Numbered from the stretch's first letter, positions 9,447 to 19,970 are shown. The stretch is DNA of 64,000 nucleotides from an uncultured Subdoligranulum sp. (GCA_945830575.1 CALZZE010000001.1:124001-188000), one strand, 5' to 3'. The notes: generated from the sequence alone by a model not told the origin. A program made the numbers and translations.

Positions 9447-9773
9447 ATGACATTTAAGGACGCATTGGCAAAAGACGTTGCAACAACGTTTTTCAACGTG
9501 ACGGAATTTGCAGAAATGTGCCGGGTAGACGGCAAGGAAATGCCGGTGGTGATTGACGCCGACGAAATCAACCGGCAGAGTGAGCCGGGGCGCGCGAAAG
9601 ATGACGATGGCATCTATGTGGCAGAAATCACCCTGTTTGTGCGGGTGTGTGACTACGGGCGCAAGCCTGCCAATGGCAAGCCGATCACCCTTGACGGTAG
9701 GCCGTACCTCATTACGGATTGCCAAGAAATGGCGGGCGTTTACACCATGCGGCTGACCCGCCGCAAGCAATGA
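9447..9773 (+). CDS. Phage head-tail connector-type hypothetical protein
   Basis: 108 aa, positional. Confidence 0.55.
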   Translation: MTFKDALAKDVATTFFNVTEFAEMCRVDGKEMPVVIDADEINRQSEPGRAKDDDGIYVAEITLFVRVCDYGRKPANGKPITLDGRPYLITDCQEMAGVYTMRLTRRKQ

Positions 9774-10483
9774 GCCGCCGTTGGAGGGACCCCGCCAGCC
9801 GATGGCGGGAGCACCCCGATGTAAAAACCAGCATGATCTACATTGAGTGTAACGGGGACGAAATTGCCGCGGCGCTGGGAGAGTACGCCAGCGAAACCCC
9901 GCGCACCATGAAAAACGTTTTGAACTCCACCGCCAGAAAGACCCGCACCATGCTGGTGCGCAAGGCACGGCAGGAATATGTGATCAAAGCCAAGGTGCTG
10001 CGCGGGGAAAACGATCTGGATTTTCAGCCCGCCACACTGTCCAAGCAGGAGGCCATGCTGCGGATCAAACGGGCCATGAATGAACTGATCGACTTTAAGA
10101 CGCGCCCGGACAAGCCCACCAAAACGGGACCAGGGCGAAAGGTTGACGCCCGCGCCGCCGTTAAAAAAGGCGGATTAAAACCCATGAGGGCGGGCCGCCA
10201 CGGCGCATTTGTGACACAGTTTGAAAGCGGCCATGTGACCATGGTGCAGCGCAGCGAAAAAGGCGAACAGTACAGCGCCAAAAGCAAATCAAACCGTGCC
10301 TACCGCCGCAAAAGAGGCGGCGTTGGGTATTACGATTTGACAAAAATTGTGGTTTACCAATCCCCCAGCGCGGCGGCACTGCTGGGGAAAACCTACGCGG
10401 AAATTGAACCCGCCGTGCGGCAGTTAATGCAAGAGCGCATGGCGGCGGAAATTGCCAGAACCATTGCGAGGAAAACGAGATGA
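9770..10483 (+). CDS. Minor tail protein Z-like
   Basis: Start at ATG 9770; basic, Lys/Arg-rich, between coat and sheath. Confidence 0.5.
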   Translation: MSRRWRDPASRWREHPDVKTSMIYIECNGDEIAAALGEYASETPRTMKNVLNSTARKTRTMLVRKARQEYVIKAKVLRGENDLDFQPATLSKQEAMLRIKRAMNELIDFKTRPDKPTKTGPGRKVDARAAVKKGGLKPMRAGRHGAFVTQFESGHVTMVQRSEKGEQYSAKSKSNRAYRRKRGGVGYYDLTKIVVYQSPSAAALLGKTYAEIEPAVRQLMQERMAAEIARTIARKTR

Positions 10484-10956
10484 CAGGCAACTGGACAGCC
10501 CTTGATATGCAATCTGCCTTGATGGCGGAGTTGGCGGAACTGTTCAAAAATCAGACGTTCAGCGGGCCGACAGGGCGCAGAACCATGCGGATTTATGAAC
10601 AGGATATGCCGCCCGCCGACCGTTACGCCGATGACGCGGACGCGGAGCCAAGCCCCTATTGCATTGTACGGTTGGAAGATGGAGAACTGCCGGCCATAGG
10701 CCCACAGACCGTTGGCGTGACGCTGACATTCAGCCTTTACGCTGACGATGAAAAAACGGGGCATCGGGAAATGATGCACATCATCCAGCTGGTTGCCGGG
10801 CATTTCATAGAGCAGCCGGTTTTTGGCGGGAGATTTGAAGCAATACCCCCGTTTTATTGGGGGCGGGCCGATCAGGATAAATCGCCATACTACTACGGAA
10901 GTATGACGTTTTTGGTAACTGCGCCCAAACCGAACAGGAGGAGCAAATTTGCATGA
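10480..10956 (+). CDS. Phage tail completion/terminator-type hypothetical protein
   Basis: ATGA overlap with upstream gene; positional. Confidence 0.45.
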   Translation: MTGNWTALDMQSALMAELAELFKNQTFSGPTGRRTMRIYEQDMPPADRYADDADAEPSPYCIVRLEDGELPAIGPQTVGVTLTFSLYADDEKTGHREMMHIIQLVAGHFIEQPVFGGRFEAIPPFYWGRADQDKSPYYYGSMTFLVTAPKPNRRSKFA

Positions 10957-11237
10957 GCACAAGAAAAACACAGACCGCCAAGGCGGCGCAGACCTCGCAA
11001 GGAAACGTGCCCGGCGGGGCCATGGTGTACTGTGGGCCGTCCATCCGGGGCGTTGCGAAACAGTACGCCGTATTCAGCGGCGAAATCCCCGCGGCGCTTG
11101 AAAACAAGTGCCGTGAAATTCCGATGCTGCGGGGCCTGATCGTCCCGCTGGCACGGTTTGCCGCCGTGAGAAACGCCCTTGAAATCAAGGGCACGGCAGA
11201 GCAGATCATGTTTGCCGAAATCAACAAGCAGCTGTAA
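10953..11237 (+). CDS. Phage hypothetical protein
   Basis: 94 aa, ATGA overlap, AAAGGAGG RBS for the next gene overlaps its end. Confidence 0.6.
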   Translation: MSTRKTQTAKAAQTSQGNVPGGAMVYCGPSIRGVAKQYAVFSGEIPAALENKCREIPMLRGLIVPLARFAAVRNALEIKGTAEQIMFAEINKQL

Positions 11238-11252
11238 AGGAGGCTGAACAAT

Positions 11253-12695
11253 ATGTACAAGCATGGCGTTTATGTAGCGGAGCAGGCCAGCACGCTGTCC
11301 ACCCCGAAAACGTCCACCGCTGGGCTTGTGGTTGCCGTTGGCACGGCGCCCGTGAACAAGGCCCAGAACCCTGCCGCCGCCGTCAATGCGCCGGTGATTG
11401 CGTACAGCTACGCGGAGGCCGCTGCCCAGCTGGGCTTTGACAGCGATTTCAAAGCCTACACCCTGTGCGGCGTCGTTTCTGCGTTTTTTCAGGTGGTGGG
11501 GGTTGGCCCCATCGTCTGCATCAATGTGTTGGACCCTGCCAAGCACACCGCCGACATCCCCGAAACGGAATGCCAGATCAACAAGGGCGTGGCAAAGCTG
11601 GAGGTTTCCGGCGCGGTGCTGGATCAGCTGGTGGTCAAGGCGGCAGGTCAGGCCCTGACCGCGGGCACCGACTATGCCGCTGCATTCAACGACGATGGCG
11701 GCGTTGACATTGCGGTGGCCGCTGACGGCAAGGGCAAGGACGCCACCACGCTGACCGTTTCCGGCAAAAAGCTGGACCCCGGCAAAGTGACCAAAGCCGA
11801 CATTGTGGGCGGCGTGGATGCTGCCGGAAAGGAAACCGGCATTGAAGTGGTGCGGCAGGTGTACCCCGCCTTTGACATGGTGCCGGGTATCCTGATTGCG
11901 CCGGGATACAGCAAGGAACCGGAGGTTGCTGCCGCGCTGCAGGCCAAAACCGCCAACCTGAACGGCGTGTTTTCCTGCATCTGCATTGCCGAGATTGACA
12001 GCGGCGCCACCGGCTGCACACAGTACACCAAAGTGGGCGCCCAGAAAGAAAAGCAGGCCATCACCAGCAAAAACGCCTATGCTGTGTGGCTGCACAAGAT
12101 GCTGGGCAGCGCGTTCTACTACGGCAGCACGGCGGCGGCAGCCATTATGGTGCGCACCGACAGCGAGAACAACGGCATTCCCAACCGCAGCCCCGACAAC
12201 AAAAGCGATCCGTTTGGCGTTTCCTGCCTTGAGGACGGCACCGAGGTGCTGCTGGACGTGGAACAGGCCAACGCCGTGAACGCCGTGGGTGCTGCGACCT
12301 TTGCAAAGGCGGGCGGGCAAAAGCTGTGGGGGCCTGACAGCGCCGCGGCACCCGGCACCAGCGACCCCAAAGACCAGCAGATCGGTGTGCGCCGGTTCCT
12401 GATCTGGCGTGCCAACAGCTTTATCCTGACCTATTTTTCCAAGGTTGGCGATCCGATGAACCGCGCACTTGTTGACAACGTGGTGGACGGCGAAAACATC
12501 AACGGCAACAAATTCAAGGCGCTGGGCATCTGTGCCGAGGATCGGATCGAATACCGGGAGGAGGAAAACCCCATCACCGAACTGGCGGGCGGGTACATCA
12601 AATTCCATCACATCTGCACCCCGTTCCCCGGCACCAAGGCGATTGACGATCTGATCGAATTTGACGCCAACGCCATTGCCACGGCGCTGTCTTAA
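11253..12695 (+). CDS. Tail sheath protein (P2 FI-like)
   Basis: 480 aa; GVYVAEQASTLSTPKTSTAGLVVAVGTAPVN start and C-terminal region typical of contractile sheaths. Confidence 0.9.
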   Translation: MYKHGVYVAEQASTLSTPKTSTAGLVVAVGTAPVNKAQNPAAAVNAPVIAYSYAEAAAQLGFDSDFKAYTLCGVVSAFFQVVGVGPIVCINVLDPAKHTADIPETECQINKGVAKLEVSGAVLDQLVVKAAGQALTAGTDYAAAFNDDGGVDIAVAADGKGKDATTLTVSGKKLDPGKVTKADIVGGVDAAGKETGIEVVRQVYPAFDMVPGILIAPGYSKEPEVAAALQAKTANLNGVFSCICIAEIDSGATGCTQYTKVGAQKEKQAITSKNAYAVWLHKMLGSAFYYGSTAAAAIMVRTDSENNGIPNRSPDNKSDPFGVSCLEDGTEVLLDVEQANAVNAVGAATFAKAGGQKLWGPDSAAAPGTSDPKDQQIGVRRFLIWRANSFILTYFSKVGDPMNRALVDNVVDGENINGNKFKALGICAEDRIEYREEENPITELAGGYIKFHHICTPFPGTKAIDDLIEFDANAIATALS

Positions 12696-12715
12696 CGCAA
12701 AAGGAGGGCTGAAAT

Positions 12716-13243
12716 ATGGATAAAGGCGAAAACATCATTCCCGCAAAGATCATTGATTTCAACATCTACGGCGACGGTGAAAGGCTTGTGGGCGCTGGCA
12801 GTGAACTGGAACTGCCCACCGCCAGCATGATGACCAGCACGCTGACCGGCTGCGGGCTGGGCGGCGAAATCGACCTGCCCACGCTGGGCAAATTCCAGAG
12901 CATTGAACAGGAATTGCCGTTCACCATGCTGCACAGCAGCTTTGTGGATTTTCTGGACACCACAAAGCCCTGCGCACTGACGTTCCGGGGCGCGGCGCAG
13001 ATTCTGGACCGGGAGGGCATCACCACCGAGCGGGGCTGCCGCGTGGTGGAACGCGGCGTGCCCAAAGAATTTAAGCCCGGCAAAGCCAAAATGGGCGAGG
13101 CCATGGACACCAGCACCAAACTGGAACTGTTCTACCTGATGATCGAGGTGGACGGTGAAAACATGCTGGAAATCGACAAGCTGAACAACGTTTACAAGGT
13201 GCGCGGCGTTGACCAGATGGCCAACGTGCGCAAGTACATCTGA
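12716..13243 (+). CDS. Major tail tube protein (P2 FII-like)
   Basis: 175 aa directly after sheath; NIIPAKIIDFNIYGDGERLVGAGSELELPTASMMTSTLTGCGLGGEIDLPTLG. Confidence 0.88.
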   Translation: MDKGENIIPAKIIDFNIYGDGERLVGAGSELELPTASMMTSTLTGCGLGGEIDLPTLGKFQSIEQELPFTMLHSSFVDFLDTTKPCALTFRGAAQILDREGITTERGCRVVERGVPKEFKPGKAKMGEAMDTSTKLELFYLMIEVDGENMLEIDKLNNVYKVRGVDQMANVRKYI

Positions 13244-13264
13244 CAAAAGAAAGGCTGAAAAGCA

Positions 13265-13930
13265 ATGAACGAGCAGGAAAAGAATGTCATGGCGGCCCCC
13301 GGCGGGGCCGCCATTCCCCTGCCGCGCCCGTACACGTTTGAGGGCACGGTTTATACCGAGGTGCCGCTGGGCAACATGGACCGCCTGACCGTGAAAAGCG
13401 CGTGCAACATCCAGAGATTGCTTTTGAAGCGCGGTAAACAGCCCATTGTGCCGGAAATCGACCTTGATTATTTGATCGAGGTTGCCGTGCGGGCCAGCGG
13501 AAAACCCGCGGAATTTTTCAAGTGGATGCGCCTGCCGGAACTGGACGCCGTGAAGAACCACCTGACGGGGTTGCTGTTTGGCGATGCCGGGGAATCCGAC
13601 GGCGACGAGGACACCGCCAATGACGAACTGCCGGAGGATGGCCGCCGCGTTTTGCGGCTGGCCGCGCCGTATGAGTGGGACGGCGAAACCGTGCGGGAGG
13701 TTGATCTGTCCCGCGTGGACGAACTGACCGGCATTGACGCGCTGGCGCTGAAAATGCAGATGGACAAAATGGGGCTGGGCAATGCGGTGATCCCCGCGCT
13801 GAACTACTCCTATTGCTGCATGGCGGCGGCGCGGGCCACCGGCAGGCCGGTGGAGTTTTTCTACGGGATGCCCATTGTGGAGGCCACCAACATCAAAAAT
13901 GTGGTTTCCAGTGCGGTTTTTTTAACATAA
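13265..13930 (+). CDS. Tail assembly chaperone, 0-frame product (gpE-like)
   Basis: Positioned between tube and tape measure; contains slippery heptamer near its stop. Confidence 0.8.
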   Translation: MNEQEKNVMAAPGGAAIPLPRPYTFEGTVYTEVPLGNMDRLTVKSACNIQRLLLKRGKQPIVPEIDLDYLIEVAVRASGKPAEFFKWMRLPELDAVKNHLTGLLFGDAGESDGDEDTANDELPEDGRRVLRLAAPYEWDGETVREVDLSRVDELTGIDALALKMQMDKMGLGNAVIPALNYSYCCMAAARATGRPVEFFYGMPIVEATNIKNVVSSAVFLT

Positions 13931-14076
13931 AAGGCGGCGCGGACGCATTGCGGAAAGCCGCCGTCAATCTGGCGATCGCCACGCGGGCAGGGGTGGATTT
14001 TTATTTACAACTGCCCGTGGGCGAATTTTTGGAACTACAACGCGAGGTGGCGGACCAATGGCACAAAAAGCGTTAG
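13918..14076 (+). CDS. -1 frameshift extension of the tail chaperone (gpE' -like)
   Basis: Slippery T TTT TTA at 13918-13924; -1 frame continues NIKGGADALRKAAVNLAIATRAGVDFYLQLPVGEFLELQREVADQWHKKR to TAG 14074-14076, overlapping the tape measure start. Confidence 0.8.
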   Translation, partial: FFNIKGGADALRKAAVNLAIATRAGVDFYLQLPVGEFLELQREVADQWHKKR

Positions 14077-17000
14077 AATTGGCAATCAAGATTGCCGGAA
14101 AGGTTGATCCGAGTTTAGGAAAAGCCATGGCAGAGGCCCAGCGGGAAACCAACGGCCTGACCAAAACGCTGTCCACCGCGGCAAAGGCCACCGCTGCCGC
14201 GACAGCCGCCGCGGGCGCTGCCGGCATTGCCGGGATCACCGCCAGCACCCAGAAAGCCATCACATTCCAGAGCAGCATGGCGGACGTGGCAAAGGTAGTA
14301 GATGGGGCCAAGGATGACAACGGCCAGCTGACAGAAACGTACTACAACCTCAAGGATGGGTTGGTGCAGCTGTCAAAGCAAATCCCAATCGGGGTAAACG
14401 ACCTTGCCCAGATCGCCGCCGCCGCGGGCCAAAGCGGCATTGCCGCCAAAGACATTGTGCAGTTTACCGAAACCGCAGGTAAAATGCAGATTGCATTTGA
14501 CACCAGCGCGGAGCAGGCCGGTGAATGGATGGCAACATGGCGGGCCGCGTTTAATATGAGCCAAGAAAAGGTCACGGAACTGGCCGACCAAATCAATTAT
14601 TTGTCCAATAAATCCAACGCAACAGCCCCGGCCATCGCCGACGTTGTGACCCGCATAGGCGGTTTGGGCGAGTTGGCAGGTTTCAGCGTGGCAGAGGTTG
14701 CCGCGATTGGTGATGCCATGGTGGCGACCGGCGCAGAAACGGAGGTGGCCGCCACCGCCATCAAAAAAATGGCGACGGTTATGGCGCTGGGCAGCGGCGC
14801 GACCAAAAAGCAACAGGCAGTTTTGAAACAGCTGGGCATGGACTCCGTGACGCTTGCAAAGAATATGCGGGTAAACGCAAAAGACGCCGTTCTTGATCTG
14901 TTGAACGCATTCAACCAGCTGCCAGAGGAACAAATGCTGTCTGCCGTTAGTCAATATTTCGGGCAGGAGGCATCCGGCACCATTGGCAAGCTGGTCAATA
15001 ATATGCAGCCGCTTGAAGAGGCTTTTGATTTGATAGCAGATTCTGCCAAGTATGCGGGCAGCATGGAGGCAGAATTTGCCAGCCGGAGCGACACAGCGGA
15101 AAACAAAATCCAGCTGGCGCGGCAGAGCCTTGAGGCGGCTGCAATCAGCGTGGGAGAAATCTTTTTGCCAGCGGTGGCACAGCTGGCGGACAAGTTTGCC
15201 GAATTGGTGAACCAGTACAGCCCCCAGATCACGGCGCTGGTGCAATATCTGGTGGACAACGGCCCGCAGGTGGCTGCCGCCGTGGGTGGCATTGCCGCCG
15301 CGTTTGCCGGGCTGACCATCAAAACAAAACTGGATGAATTGGGCGCCTTTGCCGCGCTGCCCGCCAAGCTGGGCAAGGGCAAGGGCGGCGGCATCGCCGA
15401 ACTGTTTAACGGCATGGTGGCCGCCGCGCAGCTGGGAAGCAAAAATCTAAAAGGCGTCATGGGCACGCTGGCCGTGGGCGGCAGTTTTGGCGATGCCATA
15501 AACTGGTTAAAGCTGGACCCGCAAAACAGCCCGTTTGTGAAAGGTCTTGAAAAAATCACCAAGCCGGTGACAGACTACACCGGCAGGCTGCACGCGGCAT
15601 TGCAGGGCCTTGACATGGGCGTTCTGGGCGATCTTGCCAACGGCATAGGCGGCGGAATTACCGCCGCACTGGACGCGGTGAAAAACACCGCGGGCGGAGC
15701 GCTGCAAAAGGCGCTGGGCGCCGCGTTTAAGCTGGGCGGCGGCGTGGCAAACCTTGCCAAGCCCATCACCGCGGCGCTGACGGGTGCACTGCAAAGCCCG
15801 CTGGCGGGCGCTGTGGGCGGCCTGCTGAAAGGGGTGGCAAGTAACCTGCCCGCGCTGGCAAACGTTTTCACGGCGGCGCTGGGGCCGCTGACGGGCCTAT
15901 TTGGCGGTATCCTGTCCGGGGCACTGCCCGTCGTGGCGGCCATTGGCGGCATCATTGCGGTGCTGGGAATCCTGAAAGACAACACCGAGGGAATCCGGGC
16001 CGCGATTGCAACGACCTTTGGCGAGGGCACCGCGTCCCTGTTTGATGGGGCGCTTGCGGCCATTTCCAATGTGGGAGACACCATCAAGGCAGTTTTCAGC
16101 CCGGAAAACCTTGCCAGCGTACAGCAAACCATCACAAAACTGTTTGGCGAAAATGCCGGGGCAGCGTTTGGAGCGCTGGTGCAGATGGTGCAGAACGTGC
16201 TGCCGGTCTTTGACCAGCTGGTCCAGTTTGCCAACACCACCATGAGGCCGATCATTGAAAACATCTTTGCGTTTATCACCGGCACGGTGGTGCCGGGCAT
16301 TCTGAACCTGATCACCACCACCGCGCCCACCATCGGGCAGATACTTGCCAGCGTGGGCAGCATGATCCTGAGCGTTGCAACCATCATCGGGCAGGCGTTC
16401 AACGCAGCGCTGCCGGTCATTGAGGCGGTCATTGGCGCCATAATGAACGTTGCGCAGGTGGTGATCCCGGCGGTGCTGGGCGCCGCAAGCGGCATGGCGG
16501 CGTCGTTCAGCGGGGTGTTTGGCGCCCTGCAAGGCGTGATGCAAGGGTTGATCACGTTTATCACCGGCGCGTTTTCCGCCAACTGGAGCCAAGCGTGGGA
16601 GGGAATCAAGCAGATTTTCGGGAATGCTTTTGACGCGCTGGTGGAATTGTGCAAGGTGCCGATCAACGCTGTCATTGGAATCATCAACGGCGCGATCCGG
16701 GGCATCAACAGTCTGGGCATCACCATTCCCGATTGGGTGCCGGTCATAGGCGGAAAGCCGTTTTCCATCAATTTGCCGGAGATCCCCATGCTGGCCCGCG
16801 GCGGCATGACCGACGGGGTGAGCATTGCGGGCGAAGCCGGGACGGAGGCAGTGATCAGCTTTTTACCGCAATACCATGCGCAGAACGTGCAGACATGGCA
16901 GCAGGCCGGCGCCATGCTGGGTGTCACCCCGCAGCAGGCCGCCACAGCGGCGGGCGCGGAGTTGGTGCTGTATCCCGGCATGGCATCGGCATTTGCGGCG

Positions 17001-17297
17001 GCTGCCGGGGCGGACGGCGGGACGGCCATTGACCTGCGCAGCGTGCTGGACGCACAGCGGGAACCGATTGAATTAAAGGAAATCCCGATGGCAGGCAATG
17101 ACGCGACAGGCACACCCGGCGGACAGGGCGGAACGGACGCCGGGCCGCAGTTTGTGTTTGCGCCGCAAATCACTGCGCCGGGCGGTGACGCCCAGCAAAT
17201 CCAGCAGGCTGTGCGGGATATGTTCCCGGAATTTAAGCGCCAGATGGCGGAATATATGCGGCAGCAGGCCCGGACCGGCTACAAAAAGGAGGCATAA
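14058..17297 (+). CDS. Tail tape measure protein (TP901-type)
   Basis: 1079 aa, Ala/Gly-rich with hydrophobic segments, longest ORF of tail module. Confidence 0.93.
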   Translation: MAQKALELAIKIAGKVDPSLGKAMAEAQRETNGLTKTLSTAAKATAAATAAAGAAGIAGITASTQKAITFQSSMADVAKVVDGAKDDNGQLTETYYNLKDGLVQLSKQIPIGVNDLAQIAAAAGQSGIAAKDIVQFTETAGKMQIAFDTSAEQAGEWMATWRAAFNMSQEKVTELADQINYLSNKSNATAPAIADVVTRIGGLGELAGFSVAEVAAIGDAMVATGAETEVAATAIKKMATVMALGSGATKKQQAVLKQLGMDSVTLAKNMRVNAKDAVLDLLNAFNQLPEEQMLSAVSQYFGQEASGTIGKLVNNMQPLEEAFDLIADSAKYAGSMEAEFASRSDTAENKIQLARQSLEAAAISVGEIFLPAVAQLADKFAELVNQYSPQITALVQYLVDNGPQVAAAVGGIAAAFAGLTIKTKLDELGAFAALPAKLGKGKGGGIAELFNGMVAAAQLGSKNLKGVMGTLAVGGSFGDAINWLKLDPQNSPFVKGLEKITKPVTDYTGRLHAALQGLDMGVLGDLANGIGGGITAALDAVKNTAGGALQKALGAAFKLGGGVANLAKPITAALTGALQSPLAGAVGGLLKGVASNLPALANVFTAALGPLTGLFGGILSGALPVVAAIGGIIAVLGILKDNTEGIRAAIATTFGEGTASLFDGALAAISNVGDTIKAVFSPENLASVQQTITKLFGENAGAAFGALVQMVQNVLPVFDQLVQFANTTMRPIIENIFAFITGTVVPGILNLITTTAPTIGQILASVGSMILSVATIIGQAFNAALPVIEAVIGAIMNVAQVVIPAVLGAASGMAASFSGVFGALQGVMQGLITFITGAFSANWSQAWEGIKQIFGNAFDALVELCKVPINAVIGIINGAIRGINSLGITIPDWVPVIGGKPFSINLPEIPMLARGGMTDGVSIAGEAGTEAVISFLPQYHAQNVQTWQQAGAMLGVTPQQAATAAGAELVLYPGMASAFAAAAGADGGTAIDLRSVLDAQREPIELKEIPMAGNDATGTPGGQGGTDAGPQFVFAPQITAPGGDAQQIQQAVRDMFPEFKRQMAEYMRQQARTGYKKEA

Positions 17298-17501
17298 ATG
17301 GCGTACATCACAAAAAGCGGCGACACCTTTGACATTGCCGCAAAGGCTGTTTATGGCGACGAGTGGCAGGCGGGCAAACTGATGCAGGCAAACCCGCAGC
17401 ACATTGGCGTTTTTGCGTTTGATGCGGGGGTGGTGCTTGCCACCCCCGTTTTGACTGACGAAAAAGACGGGCATTTGCCGCCGTGGAAATTTGAGGGCTG
17501 A
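17298..17501 (+). CDS. Tail protein X (LysM-like)
   Basis: 67 aa: YITKSGDTFDIAAKAVYGDEWQAGKLMQANPQH. Confidence 0.88.
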   Translation: MAYITKSGDTFDIAAKAVYGDEWQAGKLMQANPQHIGVFAFDAGVVLATPVLTDEKDGHLPPWKFEG

Positions 17502-17503
17502 TT

Positions 17504-18880
17504 ATGCAGGGCCGGTACACAACGTTGGAACTGCTGTACGACAACGCGCCGATCAGCGCGGACGTGGCGGCAGAGGTGGAAAGTTTTACCTACACGGACA
17601 GCGCGGCGGACAGCGCCGACAGCGTGAGCATCACCATCAATGCGCGGGACGGCGCCCGATGGCTGGGCAGCTGGATGCCAAAAAAAGGCGCCCGCCTGCA
17701 CCCGGTTCTGCGCGGCAAAAACTGGATTGTGCAGGGTGACAGCCTTGCCATGGATTGCGGCACCCTGTTGCTGGACAGCATGAGTTATTCCGACGCGCCG
17801 GGCGCCATGGAAATTGCGGGGATAGCCCGTCCAAGCGATACGGATTTTTCAGAGCGCGACCGGGGCGACGTCTGGCGGAACACATCCACCAAACGCATTG
17901 CGCAGGACATTGCCGCCCGGTATGGGCTGGGCTTTGGCTACGACGCAGACGAATACCCCATTGAGGCCATTGAACAGGATGGGCCGGACAGCGATTTTCT
18001 TGCAAGGCTGTGTGATACCTACGGGCTGGTGCTGAAAACATACAGCGGGAGGCTGTGGGTATACGACCGGGAACAGTACAAGGCAAAAGCTGCCGTGCAG
18101 ACGTTCCGGCGCACCGGCGCGGAGGGCGATCCCAACGTGATTGTGCCGGGCACGTTCCGATGGACAACTGACATGGCGGGCACCTACACGCGGGGCTATT
18201 TTTCATACACTGACCCGGACAAGGATATGGACATCACGGCCAGCGTGGGCAGCGGAAACCGCACAAAGGACCTGAACCAGCGGGCGGACAGCATTGCCGA
18301 TGCGGCGGCACAGCTGGTGGCCGCGCTGAACAACGCCAACCACGGGAAAACCAAAATCAGTTTTACCGTGCGGGGAAATTTCACCATCGCCAGCGCCCAG
18401 ACGGTGCAGCTGGAGGGGTTTGGGCTGCTGGATGGCAAGTATTTTGTGGACGAGGTGCAGCACGAAATGAGCCGGGGCAGCGGGTATACCTGCGCCATTT
18501 CCGCCAGCCAAGTGACGGAGCCGTTTTATGCGTGGCAGGTTGGCGGAAATATTGTGTACAACCAGCCGGAAACCGAGGTTTACAGCGGCGGTTATACATC
18601 CAATTATGCCACCACCTCTCCAGCGGCCAGCGCGGCCAGCACCGCCATGGCGAAAAAGGGAGGCACGGCGGGCGCGGCGCTGACGCTGAAAAACTGCCCG
18701 CTGTACTATACAAGCGTTATCAAAACCATGACCCGGCGGATCAGCGGCACATATTGGCTTTACGATGGCATTCTGGTGAACGGCAGATACCGTATCACCA
18801 ACGCGCCGAGCCGGTGCGGAAAGCTGCCCGTGGGCACCAACGTGACTGGATGGGTGAATCCGTCCGACATTGGGCTGTAA
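17504..18880 (+). CDS. Late control D / tail hub protein (gpD-like)
   Basis: 458 aa after gpX; C-terminal SH3-like segment. Confidence 0.82.
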   Translation: MQGRYTTLELLYDNAPISADVAAEVESFTYTDSAADSADSVSITINARDGARWLGSWMPKKGARLHPVLRGKNWIVQGDSLAMDCGTLLLDSMSYSDAPGAMEIAGIARPSDTDFSERDRGDVWRNTSTKRIAQDIAARYGLGFGYDADEYPIEAIEQDGPDSDFLARLCDTYGLVLKTYSGRLWVYDREQYKAKAAVQTFRRTGAEGDPNVIVPGTFRWTTDMAGTYTRGYFSYTDPDKDMDITASVGSGNRTKDLNQRADSIADAAAQLVAALNNANHGKTKISFTVRGNFTIASAQTVQLEGFGLLDGKYFVDEVQHEMSRGSGYTCAISASQVTEPFYAWQVGGNIVYNQPETEVYSGGYTSNYATTSPAASAASTAMAKKGGTAGAALTLKNCPLYYTSVIKTMTRRISGTYWLYDGILVNGRYRITNAPSRCGKLPVGTNVTGWVNPSDIGL

Positions 18881-18890
18881 GGGGGGCACC

Positions 18891-19958
18891 ATGGCAGGAA
18901 GAACCAACAGAACGGGCCGGGTTTCCGCAATCAACTATGAACGCGGCACTTATACCGTCACATTCCCGGACCGGGATGGCACAGTGACGCGGGAGATCAA
19001 CGCATACAGCAACGGCGAATACCGTATGCCTGCCGTTGGGCAGGTGGTGGGGGTATCCCTCAACGACAACGGCAGCGCCGCGGGCGTGACCCAGGGCAGT
19101 GTATGGAATAAAACCAACAGCCCGGCCAAGGGCTACAAGGGCTATTTCCGCAAGGAATACAGCAACACGCAAGGCCAGTGTTATGACGAATACGACGCCA
19201 ACACGGGCCAATATACCAGCTTTTGCGATGGCCGCGCCGGGCGAAACGCCAAGGGCGAAATTTACGACGAAAGCCGCGGGCCTATTACCCATGCGGCAGA
19301 TGGCCCGCTGTCCCTGATCAGCAAGGGGGCCAGCGTTGGCATCAATGCAGCAACGGGCGTTGGGATCAGCGCCGGGGCGGCGGTGGATATTACCGCCGGA
19401 ACCTATGCCAGCATTGAGGCGGGCAGCGAGGTGAGCATTGGCGCAGGCACCAAGCTGACCGTGACCACCGGCGGAACCAAAACCTCCAGCATTGGCGGCG
19501 CGGAAACCTACACCAACAAAGCCGCCTATACGCGGGATTGCAAAACCAGCCGAAAGCTGACAGTTGCCGCACTGGACACAGAAACCTACAACGGCAAGCG
19601 CAATGTTACCCAGAAAGGCGATGTGACCCGCACCACCGAGGCGGACGTGACCCGAAAGCTGACCGGGGACCTGACCGACACGGTGGAGGGCGATGTGACG
19701 CAGGAACTGACCGGGAACCTGACCCAGACCGTGACCGGCGATGTGACCCAGACGGTGGAGGGCAATGTTTTGCTGACGGTGGGCGGCACAACCGTGGAGG
19801 TGGCGGCCAGCGGTGACGTGACCATCACCACCACCAAGGCAAGCGTGACCGCCGCCGAGGTGACGGTGGAGGCCGGGACCGGCGACATTAAAGTGGACGG
19901 GATCAGCCTTTGCCACCACAAGCATAAGGACGGCGGCAGCGGTGAACCCGAAAAATAA
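18891..19958 (+). CDS. Baseplate spike protein (gpV-like)
   Basis: Start at ATG 18891; beta-helical T/V repeat needle and terminal HHKHKDG metal-binding motif. Confidence 0.85.
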   Translation: MAGRTNRTGRVSAINYERGTYTVTFPDRDGTVTREINAYSNGEYRMPAVGQVVGVSLNDNGSAAGVTQGSVWNKTNSPAKGYKGYFRKEYSNTQGQCYDEYDANTGQYTSFCDGRAGRNAKGEIYDESRGPITHAADGPLSLISKGASVGINAATGVGISAGAAVDITAGTYASIEAGSEVSIGAGTKLTVTTGGTKTSSIGGAETYTNKAAYTRDCKTSRKLTVAALDTETYNGKRNVTQKGDVTRTTEADVTRKLTGDLTDTVEGDVTQELTGNLTQTVTGDVTQTVEGNVLLTVGGTTVEVAASGDVTITTTKASVTAAEVTVEAGTGDIKVDGISLCHHKHKDGGSGEPEK

Positions 19959-19970
19959 GGAGGTGGCATT

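Noticed and set aside
19600-19800. Repeated GAYGTGACC-type units resembling a short repeat array
   Set aside because: Units are in-frame coding for the beta-helical spike needle; no spacer/repeat architecture, so not CRISPR.
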